Assembly (NCBI GenBank): GCA_964551985.1
Contig: CAZKFG010000030.1
Span: forward strand, 1-26,809
Direction of reading: 5' to 3'
Length of the DNA stretch: 26,809 nucleotides
Source: CAZKFG01 sp964551985
GTDB lineage: Bacteria > Bacillota > Negativicutes > Acidaminococcales > JAISLQ01
The notes below the pieces were generated by a model. The model was given only the letters and a program-made list of their open reading frames with translations. It searched no databases and was not told the origin of the DNA. A program made the position numbers and the translations under genes. Position 1 is the stretch's first letter. Each line of letters begins with the position of its first letter. Of the stretch, positions 1-8,173 are shown piece after piece.

Positions 1-1562
1 ACAATTTTCTCTGTTGTTAGTAAGTATTTAGGTTGTAAGTAAACTTCAAATTCTCTTTTTTCAAGTGCTTCTTCCATATGATTTTCGAGTTTTTTGTTTT
101 GCAGGATCTGCTCAGCAATACCTTCATTATATTCATAACAATCAAGTTTGTTTAATTTTGCCATGCTATGAGCAAAATTCACTTTTTCAAGCGCATCATC
201 AATGTCACAGCCGTATTTTGCTATATCAAGAACATAAATTCCAATTGGCATAAATAGTTTGTAATGGAAATCTTCGCCCATTAATTTATACATTGCTTTT
301 TCAATTTTGTTTTTGTTATCTGTTATCTGTTCAACATTACTTCGTTCATACATCAAAATATATTCATCAACATTAACTTTAGCAAAAATACCCATATTAA
401 CTTTTTGCAGGACTTGTTTAATTGAGGTAACCATAGCAAGTAGCAGTTCATCGCCCTTTTCAAAGCCGTACATTTTATTAATCAGTTTAAAGTTATCAAT
501 ATCGATTTTAATAAAAACAAAGCTGCCTTCTGTTTTGCTTTTAAGCAAAACTTGGGCATCAATTTTAAATTTTGCCATTGTCGGAGCGCCTGTTAAATCG
601 TCATAAAAAGCTATTTGTTCAATTTTTTTCAAGTTGGTTTTTTGTATATTAAAAATCCAACCCATAAGTATTGCAAAAACAGCTAAAAAGCACAATGATA
701 AGATTGTTGTGGCTGTAGTAATATCTGTAGCTTCTTTAGAAACTACCTCAATAGGAACAATAGAGAAAATGTACCAGCCATTAATGTCAATAAGACCATA
801 GCTCATAATCCTTTTTTGACCATTGTGGATATAGCTTGAACTACCATACTGGCGCGAAAGCATTTTCTCTTTTATCTTATCTAAATTATCACCTTCGTAA
901 AACTCGGATTTTTCAAATGAATCCAAGATAGTACCAACATTTTCAACAGAATATTCGTTTGAAGTATCTGCAACAATTTTACCTGTATTTGTAACAATAT
1001 AAGAATAGCCTTTGCCGTCAAACGAAGGCAGTACAAGTTTATTTAGTTCACTTGTTGCATACGAGCCCGCTAAAAAGCCTATTATCTGTCCGTTATGAAT
1101 GAGTGGCGTTGTAATAAAAATGTCAAGCCTATCAACACCTTTCATTGATACAGGTTCAGAAACATAAGTTTTACCAGATAACGCCTTGTGAAAAAAAGAC
1201 TTTTCACTTACATCAAAAATAGCGCCATTACTATTGCGAGCTTCGCCGTTTTTGTTGATAATCATCAATGAATCAAAGCCTGATTTGTCTCTTAGTTCAT
1301 GAATTTTTTCTGTAGTAATGTCATTAACATTAGAAAAACCAGACAAAGACGTAGATATAATTTCTAAAGAAATTATATCGTGCTCTATTTTAGAGGTAAA
1401 ATTAAAAACCTGTTGGTCCAAAATCTCTTTTAGCGTTAGCTTTGTCGATTCTTCAACTTTCGCGCCAATATAAACATTATATAAAAAAATACCGCTTATA
1501 ATAACACCAAGCATTGTAAGTCCAACAACACCAGACATTAATAAGCTAATCTTTTTGAACAT
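1..1562 (-). CDS. dCache sensor / degenerate GGDEF / EAL protein (probable c-di-GMP phosphodiesterase), C-terminus cut by window edge
   Basis: Translating the minus strand from the ATG at 1562 gives an open frame of 520 codons that runs off the left edge. An AAGGAG site lies 7 nt upstream of this ATG. Residues 7-30 and 283-305 are membrane segments. The roughly 250 residues between them have a dCache-type extracellular sensor pattern (for example 'SKEATDI' just before the second segment and 'FDGKGYSYIVTNTGKIVAD' in the sensor). A GGDEF domain follows (FYDDLTGAPTMAKF near 319), but its signature is KVNVDEY at 395-401, so both glycines are lost and cyclase activity is unlikely. From about residue 492 the sequence (EEALEKREFEVYLQPKY) matches the start of an EAL domain; the catalytic residues lie outside the window. 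By family precedent the GGDEF part would be regulatory and the EAL part would hydrolyse c-di-GMP. That activity is inferred, not visible. Confidence 0.85.
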   Translation of the reverse strand, partial: MFKKISLLMSGVVGLTMLGVIISGIFLYNVYIGAKVEESTKLTLKEILDQQVFNFTSKIEHDIISLEIISTSLSGFSNVNDITTEKIHELRDKSGFDSLMIINKNGEARNSNGAIFDVSEKSFFHKALSGKTYVSEPVSMKGVDRLDIFITTPLIHNGQIIGFLAGSYATSELNKLVLPSFDGKGYSYIVTNTGKIVADTSNEYSVENVGTILDSFEKSEFYEGDNLDKIKEKMLSRQYGSSSYIHNGQKRIMSYGLIDINGWYIFSIVPIEVVSKEATDITTATTILSLCFLAVFAILMGWIFNIQKTNLKKIEQIAFYDDLTGAPTMAKFKIDAQVLLKSKTEGSFVFIKIDIDNFKLINKMYGFEKGDELLLAMVTSIKQVLQKVNMGIFAKVNVDEYILMYERSNVEQITDNKNKIEKAMYKLMGEDFHYKLFMPIGIYVLDIAKYGCDIDDALEKVNFAHSMAKLNKLDCYEYNEGIAEQILQNKKLENHMEEALEKREFEVYLQPKYLLTTEKI

Positions 1563-1628
1563 ACCATACTCCTTAAAAAAGTATTTACTGCAGAACAAAT
1601 TAAATTATATTATAGTCATTATACATTA

Positions 1629-1640
1629 TTTTCCGGAAAA
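1629..1640. promoter_or_regulatory. 12-bp perfect palindrome upstream of the EAL gene
   Basis: TTTTCCGGAAAA is a perfect 6+6 palindrome in the 132-bp gap between the two c-di-GMP genes. It lies just upstream of TATAAT-like hexamers that read toward the EAL gene. It could be an operator, but no second copy was noticed, so this is weak. Confidence 0.25.
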
Positions 1641-1680
1641 AATAAACCAAAAATATGAGCATTTTTTATTTATAAAATTT

Positions 1681-1710
1681 AAAAGAAGACGACTTTAATC
1701 GTCTTCTTTT
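1681..1710 (-). terminator. Rho-independent terminator overlapping the end of the diguanylate cyclase gene
   Basis: A perfect 12-bp stem (1681-1692 with 1699-1710) flanks a 6-nt loop. On the minus strand it is followed by a T/A-rich tail. The distal arm encodes the last residues (KEDD) and the stop codon lies in the loop, so the coding end doubles as terminator stem. Confidence 0.75.
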
Positions 1711-3014
1711 GTCCAATCATCATTATAAACCACAAAGCAATTCCTACCCGCACTTTTTGCTTTATACAAAGCTTTATCGGCCTTTTGCACAACTTGTTTT
1801 ACAATCTTCTCATCCAATGTATCAATCCTACATGAGTAAATTCCTTGCGATACTGTAACAAACTCATTGATACTGCTTTTTTCATGTGGTATTCGCAGTT
1901 GATTAATTTTATCTTTTATCTTTTGTGCAACCATTATCGCTATATTACGGCTGGCATTAGGTAGAATAACTAAAAATTCTTCCCCACCATATCTACAGAT
2001 AACATCTTGATTGTGCCTAACTACAGAAGACACTTCTTTAGCAATTTGGGTAAGTGCAGTATCGCCCATTTGGTGACCATAATAATCGTTATAATTTTTA
2101 AAAAAATCAATGTCAAGCATTATAATGCTTATATTTTCATTATTTTTGTAAGCGTGTTGCAAAATGAGCGGTAACGCCTCTGCTAAATACCTTCGATTAA
2201 AGACACCAGTCAAGGGGTCTGTATTTGCAATTAAATTACTAATTTTATTTTTTTCCAGATAAATTAACAAATAGATAATAGTAAGAAAAATCGTTGGCAA
2301 AACAAAGATTAATATCTGTCCTATCTGAACCTTTTTTTCTTGGCTAGCAAAGCTTTCAAAATATAAATCCACACCTAACATTCCTACAAAATTACCTTCT
2401 AAAGTGTAAAGTGGCGCAAGTCCTGTAAAAGCTTTACCATATTCATCATCTACTATAATTGCCGTGTTTTTCCTTTTTTGGTATGCATTAATTTCATTGT
2501 CTCGCATTACCGAATAGCGATTTATATCATCATAATATTCAGGTTTTTTAAGCGCTGTATCGCGTTCTTCTTTATTTACGACTACATCTACAAGCCAAAG
2601 TAAATCCATCAGTCTTCCTTCATTTACTTTGAGTTCTTCTGCTTTTTCTTTAGTTACAACATACTTTATATCGTCAGGCAAAAGATAGGTAAAAACGTAA
2701 GCATACTTTATATCGCCATCATTTTCACTAGTATTATCACTGTTTTTAAAAAGTTCTTCTAATCTTTTATTTGCCGGATGCTTAATTGCATCTTTAAAAT
2801 CAAGTTTTTTAAGTTCTTCTACTTCTTTATCAGAAACCTTATAAGCACTAGCTGTAATAACAGCTAGGTCTTGAGCTCTTGATTCTAAAGCGCCATAATA
2901 GTTTTTAACCATGTTTTCAGTTGTTGTACTAACAATAAAAAATCCAGCTGTACTATAGACTATTACAAAAACAATAAAAATAATTGTTCTGTATTTAGTA
3001 AAAAACACTTTCAT
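1695..3014 (-). CDS. Membrane-anchored diguanylate cyclase (GGEEF)
   Basis: 439 residues from the ATG at 3014. An upstream in-frame GTG at 3020 is less likely because the AAGGTGG ribosome site covers it. Two membrane segments (about 9-31 and 231-251) bracket a roughly 200-residue extracytoplasmic sensor of unknown ligand. The C-terminal domain has the usual GGDEF landmarks: DPLTGVFNRRYL, DIDFFKNYND and an intact RYGGEEF at 341-347. It should therefore make c-di-GMP from two GTP at the inner membrane face. The inhibitory I-site is not canonical: upstream of the signature it reads RHNQD rather than RxxD. Product inhibition may therefore be weak. The gene has its own sigma-A-like promoter and terminator and is transcribed in the same direction as the EAL gene beyond it, so the two opposing activities sit side by side. 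Confidence 0.92.
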   Translation of the reverse strand: MKVFFTKYRTIIFIVFVIVYSTAGFFIVSTTTENMVKNYYGALESRAQDLAVITASAYKVSDKEVEELKKLDFKDAIKHPANKRLEELFKNSDNTSENDGDIKYAYVFTYLLPDDIKYVVTKEKAEELKVNEGRLMDLLWLVDVVVNKEERDTALKKPEYYDDINRYSVMRDNEINAYQKRKNTAIIVDDEYGKAFTGLAPLYTLEGNFVGMLGVDLYFESFASQEKKVQIGQILIFVLPTIFLTIIYLLIYLEKNKISNLIANTDPLTGVFNRRYLAEALPLILQHAYKNNENISIIMLDIDFFKNYNDYYGHQMGDTALTQIAKEVSSVVRHNQDVICRYGGEEFLVILPNASRNIAIMVAQKIKDKINQLRIPHEKSSINEFVTVSQGIYSCRIDTLDEKIVKQVVQKADKALYKAKSAGRNCFVVYNDDWTKEDD

Positions 3015-3072
3015 CCCCACCTTGCAATAAAAACTAGTATATATTAGAGACTAGCGTATATTAATTAGTTAA

Positions 3073-3101
3073 ATTATCTCGTAAAACAAAAATAATGTCA
3101 A
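3073..3101 (-). promoter_or_regulatory. Sigma-A promoter for the GGEEF gene
   Basis: On the minus strand TTGACA (3101-3096), a 17-nt spacer and GATAAT (3078-3073), about 60 nt before the start codon. Between it and the gene an imperfect 14-bp direct repeat (ACTAG-TATATATTA at 3033-3046 and ACTAGCGTATATTA at 3050-3063) could be a regulator site. The rest of the 3015-3406 gap is very AT-rich; a 94-codon plus-strand frame in it (3095-3379) is judged spurious. Confidence 0.6.
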
Positions 3102-3331
3102 ACACAAATAATGAATACAACGTTTTAATATCAAACTATAAACTATACTTTTTTGTAAACTTTTATGAAAGTTTAATTTCACATTGTATAGTAATTATTG
3201 TTTATCAATTTGCAGGGCTATTTTGGAGAAAAATTCATAATTATAATTTTAAAATTAATTTTTATAAAAATTCCAAACAAAACAGAAAGTATGTTATACT
3301 ATTAAACAAGTTGTTTTTTAGGAGATTTTTT

Positions 3332-3347
3332 TGGCACAGTATTTGCT
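3332..3347 (+). promoter_or_regulatory. Sigma-54 (-24/-12) promoter of the activator gene
   Basis: TGGCAC-N5-TTGCT, with the invariant GG (3333-3334) and GC (3345-3346) exactly 10 nt apart, is an essentially perfect RpoN promoter. Transcription would start near 3358, about 50 nt before the ATG of the sigma-54 activator, implying that it is expressed through sigma-54 and perhaps controls itself. An ATTAGGAT motif (3356-3363) covers the predicted start site and an AAGGATAA variant lies at 3385-3392. Confidence 0.85.
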
Positions 3348-3355
3348 TGTATATT

Positions 3356-3363
3356 ATTAGGAT
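3356..3363 (-). promoter_or_regulatory. ATCCTAAT motif at the start site of the activator gene
   Basis: The reverse complement of ATTAGGAT is shared with sites near the other three sigma-54 promoters (12760, 16153, 16184). Its position on the transcription start would suit negative autoregulation by the activator. This is inference from motif sharing only. Confidence 0.4.
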
Positions 3364-3406
3364 AATTTGCAAATTCTAAAAAATAAGGATAAAGGGGAGA
3401 TGCAGC

Positions 3407-5518
3407 ATGCCACTGAGTTCCAGTCAAAAACCTACTATGGCAATATTTGGACGTTCTGCCCAAACTGCAAAATTTATGGCGGAAATGTTAAGTGACATAT
3501 TTGAAGATGCAGTAAATATATTTATATATACTTATGAAGACAATATAAACACAAACATTCCCATAGTTATGACAACACATAAAAGCCATCACGAAATTGC
3601 ACAAAAAACCTTCCCTAACAGTACGATTATTTCGCCCAAAAAAGTCTTAACAGGATATAATTTAGAAAAAGTAATGTTACTTCCGCCTAAAACTAAAGTT
3701 TTAGTATTTACTCAGCCTAAAGAGGCTATCTTAGAGACGATAAACAATTTTATTGAAGTTGGCATCAAACACTTGGATTTTATTCCTTTTGATTCTAACA
3801 ATCCTATCTTGCCACAAGGGTGCGACACTGCCGTATCGCCAGGTCTGATGTACTTGTGTCCGTCAGAGATAAAAAACAAAATTGATATTGGTTTTCGTAC
3901 TATTGCCGCAGATGATTTTAACACCTTGCTACTCGCTTTAGGACTTGGCGCTCACTATCTTGACAAATTTAACAATCAATACACCTTGCCTTTAGTACAA
4001 GGTAGCAACAAACTGGCAAATAACATTGAAAGAATAGAACTATTAAGTAAAGAACGTGATTTGATTATCAATAAGATTGTTGATGGAATTCTCACTATAA
4101 GCGACGATAAGACTATAATTTCTTTGAATAACGTTATGGAAACTATTTTTGGTCAGCCTAAATCCAATCTAATTGGTAAATTTATCAAAGATATCATCAG
4201 CAAAGTAAGCGATACTGATGATTTGATCTATGATATTGATGAATATCTAAATGCTAAAATAACTATAAACGGTACAGAGTTTTTGTATAGTTGTCTCGTA
4301 ATGACGCACGGCAAACAGAAATCTTTTATCTTCACTTTTAAAAAAGCTTCTGATGTCTCTATGATAGAGATAAAATCTCAGCAAGAGATGATCAAACGCG
4401 GTTATGTCGCTAAATATGATTTTAAAGATATTTGGGGTACAGTGCCTGCTATATTGCAAATGAAAGAAAAAGCTCGTACGTTTGCTAAAAACAATGTAAC
4501 TATTTTAATTTCCGGCGAGAGCGGAACAGGTAAAGAAATACTAGCCCAAGCGATACACAACAACTCACTGCGCGCTAAAGGTCCGTTTTTACCAGTCAAT
4601 TTTGCCGCACTACCTGAATCACTCTTAGAATCCGAGCTGTTTGGCTATGAAGACGGCGCTTTTACTGGTGCAAAAAAAGGCGGAAAACCAGGTTTTTTTG
4701 AAATGGCAAACAGTGGCACATTATTTATTGACGAAATCGGTGATATGCCCTTGTCACTACAACCGCGCTTACTTAGAATTTTGCAAGAGCGTGAACTTAT
4801 ACGCATTGGTGGCAATAAAATCATCCCCATAGATGTCCGTGTAATTGCCGCAACAAATAAAGACCTAAAAAAAGAAGTGGCAAACAACAGATTTCGCTCC
4901 GATTTGTACTACAGGTTGAATATTTTATCTATAAATACTGTACCTTTAAACCAGTTTAAGGAAAATATCGAGCTGATTATCCATACATATCTATCAACAA
5001 AGTATAATTTTAAAATCCAACGTATCGAAAACGATGCTAAAGCAATTTTGCTCAGCTATGATTGGCCTGGCAATGTACGTGAACTTATCAACGTTTCAGA
5101 TTATATTTTTTATTCATCAGGCGGCGAGAATGTTGTTACTATAAAAACAATTCCTAGCTATATCATAAACGAGAGTTTTAATGGCAAAATTAACTTAGAT
5201 TTTGTCCCAAAATTTTTATCTTCTTCTGTCTTAGTGCAAAACAAAGCTGACAATGTAGAAAAGCATTCCTCTATATCAGACGATTTTGTGCTAGAGATTT
5301 TACGAATTTTAAACTCTAACCGTGATAAAGCTATCGGTCGCCAGTTTTTAATGCAAGAACTTGAAACCATCGGCAAAAACATCTCTGAGCATTATTTAAA
5401 ACTACATCTAGCCTACATGCGAGACAAAGGATTTGTACAAGTCGGCTCAACAAAACAAGGCACAAGAATTTCAGAACTTGGCTTTAATTTTCTACTTGAA
5501 GCTGAAGAAAATAATTAG
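3407..5518 (+). CDS. Sigma-54-dependent transcriptional activator (N-terminal sensor, PAS, AAA+, winged-helix-like C-terminus)
   Basis: 703 residues; AAAGGGGAG precedes the start by 7-10 nt. Residues 1-200 form a sensor-like region I do not recognise, perhaps PrpR-like. Residues about 212-315 look like a PAS domain (DLIINKIVDGILTISDD). Residues about 335-570 are the AAA+ sigma-54 interaction domain with Walker A GESGTGKE (370-377), the sigma-54 contact loop GAFTGA (417-422), Walker B FIDEIGD (440-446), an arginine-finger region RFRSDLYYRL (495-504) and WPGNVREL (553-560). All ATPase motifs are intact, so it should open sigma-54 promoters. The C-terminus (about 627-697) lacks the usual Fis-type helix-turn-helix and instead resembles a winged helix (ILNSNRDKAIGRQFLMQEL...GFVQVGSTKQGTRISELG). 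It lies next to the metabolic operons whose promoters are sigma-54 type and is very likely their regulator. The inducer is unknown. Confidence 0.92.
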   Translation: MPLSSSQKPTMAIFGRSAQTAKFMAEMLSDIFEDAVNIFIYTYEDNINTNIPIVMTTHKSHHEIAQKTFPNSTIISPKKVLTGYNLEKVMLLPPKTKVLVFTQPKEAILETINNFIEVGIKHLDFIPFDSNNPILPQGCDTAVSPGLMYLCPSEIKNKIDIGFRTIAADDFNTLLLALGLGAHYLDKFNNQYTLPLVQGSNKLANNIERIELLSKERDLIINKIVDGILTISDDKTIISLNNVMETIFGQPKSNLIGKFIKDIISKVSDTDDLIYDIDEYLNAKITINGTEFLYSCLVMTHGKQKSFIFTFKKASDVSMIEIKSQQEMIKRGYVAKYDFKDIWGTVPAILQMKEKARTFAKNNVTILISGESGTGKEILAQAIHNNSLRAKGPFLPVNFAALPESLLESELFGYEDGAFTGAKKGGKPGFFEMANSGTLFIDEIGDMPLSLQPRLLRILQERELIRIGGNKIIPIDVRVIAATNKDLKKEVANNRFRSDLYYRLNILSINTVPLNQFKENIELIIHTYLSTKYNFKIQRIENDAKAILLSYDWPGNVRELINVSDYIFYSSGGENVVTIKTIPSYIINESFNGKINLDFVPKFLSSSVLVQNKADNVEKHSSISDDFVLEILRILNSNRDKAIGRQFLMQELETIGKNISEHYLKLHLAYMRDKGFVQVGSTKQGTRISELGFNFLLEAEENN

Positions 5519-5868
5519 TTAAAAACTTGTCTTTTGTCTTTGTAATAACTTTTTTCAATCTCTTGCTTAGCTTAAACCACTGCCAGTAAAGAAAAAGCAA
5601 ATATTGTGTACATTGGCGAATGAAGATAAGTATTTTTACTTTTATAACTAAATCAGTCTGTAAAAATAAACTGTAATTGAATTATGAAAAACAAATATAT
5701 GAAATACCGTCATATTGCAGAAGATAAATTTATATTAAGCAGTTTTAAATAACTTCTATTGCTCTAGTATGGATACGTACAAATTTTATAACTCAATAGC
5801 AAAACCCTATCAAATCAATATATATTGGCTTGATAGGGTTAAAAATATTTTTAAAAGCTTAGTTTTTA
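5519..5868. other. Intergenic region between convergent operons
   Basis: 350 bp separates the stop of the activator gene from the stop of the FabK-like gene. Apart from the hairpin at 5803-5840 I see no coding frame, promoter or repeat in it. Confidence 0.6.
5803..5840 (-). terminator. Terminator of the dehydratase operon (possibly bidirectional)
   Basis: An 11-bp perfect stem (5803-5813 with 5830-5840) is followed on the minus strand by TTTTGCTATT. The 16-nt loop contains a further AT-rich pseudo-palindrome. It lies 28 bp after the last gene of the minus-strand operon and would also stop transcription from the convergent activator gene. Confidence 0.7.
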
Positions 5869-6813
5869 TTATACTATAACTTTATTTGGCGCTGCTTTTA
5901 AAACTTCGTTTGCTTGCAGGATAATTCTCTCGATTACTTCTTTGCATGTTGGTATGTCAGTTAGAAGATTTAAGCTTTGTCCAACTTGTACATAACCGTT
6001 GACAATATCTCCATCTTTTGCCGCAAGTCTATTTGTGCCTGTAGCAAGTTGTTTAAGCTGCTCATAATCAGCGCCATTTTTTACCAGTGCAAAAAATTTG
6101 TCTGTAAATTGGTTTTTTATACCTCTTGTGGCGTCAGGCGTACCGTAAGCTGTAACAACAGAGTCTGTGTCCGTAGCATTTAAAATAGCCTGTTTGACAT
6201 TTATGTGGGCGGGACCTTCTTTAGTTACAATAAACCTAGAACCCATCTGCACGCCGGACGCGCCCATAATGAGCGCTGCGGCAAGTCCACGTCCGTCGGC
6301 AATGCCGCCAGCGACAATTACTGGTAAATCTATAACAGGTAAAACATTGCTCATAAGTGCCATTGTCGTAAGTTGACCTATGTGTCCGCCGCCTTCCATT
6401 CCTTCGATAATTATTGCGTCAACACCGGCGTCTTGTACTCTTTTAGCAAGTTTCACACTAGGTATAACAGGGATTACTTTAATATTGTTTTTGTGTAGAT
6501 CTTCAATAAATGGTACAGGGTTACCAGCACCGATGGTGACAAAAGCAGGTTTCTCTTGGCAAACAACCGCCATAAGTTCTTTATGGTTTGGTACTAAAAG
6601 GGCAATATTGACACCAAACGGTTTGTCTGTCAGGCTTTTGGCTTTTGTTATTTCGCTTTTTAACCAATCCGCGCTTTGACCACTAGCGCCGATAATTCCG
6701 GCACCGCCAGCATTTGATACTGCTGCGGCAAGATTGGCATCAGAACCCCATGCCATACCGCCTTGCAATATTGGATATTTAATACCAAGCAAAGTTAAAA
6801 TGCTTTTTTGCAT
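5869..6813 (-). CDS. FabK / nitronate monooxygenase-family FMN enoyl reductase
   Basis: 314 residues, near the FabK norm. Start at 6813 with CGGAGG 7 nt upstream. Typical TIM-barrel flavin-reductase features run in order: YPILQGGMAW (13-22), NAGGAGIIGA (34-43), GVNIALLVP (67-75), EGMEGGGHIG (137-146) and the FMN phosphate loops VAGGIADGRGLAAALIMGASGVQMGSRF (168-194). His144 coincides with the key histidine of FabK. FabK uses NAD(P)H to reduce trans-2-enoyl-ACP. As last gene of a CoA-transferase/dehydratase operon it may instead reduce the 2-enoyl-CoA the dehydratase makes, or simply supply fatty-acid synthesis. A nitronate monooxygenase role is the main alternative but fits an anaerobic locus poorly. 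A long hairpin lies in the gap in front of it. Confidence 0.85.
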   Translation of the reverse strand: MQKSILTLLGIKYPILQGGMAWGSDANLAAAVSNAGGAGIIGASGQSADWLKSEITKAKSLTDKPFGVNIALLVPNHKELMAVVCQEKPAFVTIGAGNPVPFIEDLHKNNIKVIPVIPSVKLAKRVQDAGVDAIIIEGMEGGGHIGQLTTMALMSNVLPVIDLPVIVAGGIADGRGLAAALIMGASGVQMGSRFIVTKEGPAHINVKQAILNATDTDSVVTAYGTPDATRGIKNQFTDKFFALVKNGADYEQLKQLATGTNRLAAKDGDIVNGYVQVGQSLNLLTDIPTCKEVIERIILQANEVLKAAPNKVIV

Positions 6814-6832
6814 AATATACCTCCGAGATTTT

Positions 6833-6864
6833 TAATGCACCCAGCCAATTTGCCGGGTGCATTA
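6833..6864 (-). other. Intra-operon RNA hairpin before the FabK-like gene
   Basis: A perfect 10-bp stem (6833-6842 with 6855-6864) extends by three pairs including a G-U wobble in the minus-strand RNA, leaving a 6-nt loop. It is followed by AAAAATC rather than a U-run, so it is not a good terminator. It ends about 19 nt before the start codon and could shield the transcript end or tune expression of the last gene. Confidence 0.5.
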
Positions 6865-6875
6865 GTTATCAATTT

Positions 6876-8144
6876 TTATAGTCCGTATACTAATGGTAGA
6901 CCTATAACAGTCAAAATTGCAATTAAAATGTTTATTGGTGCGCCTATTTTTACAAAGTCGTTATACCTGTAACCACATACAAGAGTTTGAGTAACCGCAG
7001 GTGTTGCGATAGGGGTTGAAATAGCTGTATTTGAAGCTATGATAACACCGATACAAAATGTTTCTGCAGATACGCCAAGTTGTCTTGCCATTGGGATAAC
7101 TATTGGAAGTAGCATAGCAACTAATGCTGTGTTGGACATAAAGTTAGTAAGTACATTAGCCGTCAAAACAACAACTGCAAGTAGTACCATTGCCGAAGCT
7201 TCAGGGCCACCACACCAATTAATTAGAGTTGTTGCAATTATTTTACCAGCGCCTGATTTATCTAGTCCTAGCGCAAATCCTTGTGATGCACCGATGATTA
7301 TAAGTGTATTCCAATCAAGGTTACGCATAGCTTTTTTATAGCCGATACAGTTTGTTGCGATTAACACTGTTGCCGCAGTCAAAGCAACTATCGCCACATT
7401 CCATATTTCAAATATAAAACCTGTGATACATAAAACGATTGTAACGCCTGCTAGATATGCTTTCCACTCTGGCACATCTTTAACCTCTTCTTGTTGGGAG
7501 GCTGGAATGGTTTCTTCCATATCGCCAAGGACTTTTTTAATCCAAGGATAAGCTACCCATACATAAACCATAAATACAGCGCAAAGTGGGAGCATTAGTT
7601 TAGATAGTGTGAATATTTCCATCGCCTTAACACCGCTTTTAGTCATAATTCCTTGACCTACAAGTTGTGCAGTTGAGCCAACGAGTGTAGCACCACCACC
7701 AAAAGCTGCTGCCATACCGGCGATGATAACAATGTTTTTACCTTGAATTTTATCATGTGATGCTGCTGCAATAACAGCAACTATAGGAATAAACGTTGCG
7801 ATTGTTGCTGAGTTACTCAAAAACGCTGACATTAATAAGCAAATAAATGCTACAACAATAAGTAGTGCTTTTTCGTTTTTAGCAAACATTGAATTTTGTA
7901 GCCAGTTGCCAATCTTTTTGGCAAGCCCCGTCTCAAAGACTGCGTCACCGACAACAAGCATACCTGCAATCATGTGAGTAACAGGGGCGGAAAAACCAGA
8001 AACTGCATCGCCATATCTAATACAGCCAGTAATTGCCATAGCAAGTGATGCTGCCATAGCAGTAACTGCTAGTGGGAGAAATTCTGTGACAAATAAAATG
8101 ATTGTTATTGCCATTATAATTAAAGCAATAGTACTTTTCTCCAT
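6876..8144 (-). CDS. SLC13/DASS-type anion transporter
   Basis: 422 residues, almost entirely hydrophobic, with about 11-12 membrane segments. It starts at 8144 behind GGAGGG. It has two copies of the Ser-Asn-(Ser/Thr) signature typical of divalent-anion:sodium symporters and the ArsB/CitM-like ion transporter superfamily: SNSATIATFIPI in the first half and SNTALVAMLLPI in the second. It ends with ASNTAISTPIATPAVTQ. These re-entrant motifs bind sodium and carboxylate in known relatives. It is cotranscribed with the dehydratase genes (29-bp gap), so a carboxylate linked to that pathway (the 2-hydroxy acid substrate or a product) is the likely cargo. Substrate and coupling ion are inferred. Confidence 0.85.
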   Translation of the reverse strand: MEKSTIALIIMAITIILFVTEFLPLAVTAMAASLAMAITGCIRYGDAVSGFSAPVTHMIAGMLVVGDAVFETGLAKKIGNWLQNSMFAKNEKALLIVVAFICLLMSAFLSNSATIATFIPIVAVIAAASHDKIQGKNIVIIAGMAAAFGGGATLVGSTAQLVGQGIMTKSGVKAMEIFTLSKLMLPLCAVFMVYVWVAYPWIKKVLGDMEETIPASQQEEVKDVPEWKAYLAGVTIVLCITGFIFEIWNVAIVALTAATVLIATNCIGYKKAMRNLDWNTLIIIGASQGFALGLDKSGAGKIIATTLINWCGGPEASAMVLLAVVVLTANVLTNFMSNTALVAMLLPIVIPMARQLGVSAETFCIGVIIASNTAISTPIATPAVTQTLVCGYRYNDFVKIGAPINILIAILTVIGLPLVYGL

Positions 8145-8173
8145 AATATACCCTCCTCTTTTTTTACAACAAA

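Noticed and set aside
3095..3379. 94-codon plus-strand frame in front of the activator gene
   Set aside because: It lies in extremely AT-rich DNA, has no ribosome site, overlaps the sigma-54 promoter and the opposing sigma-A promoter, and its translation is low-complexity (Phe, Ile, Tyr, Asn, Lys).
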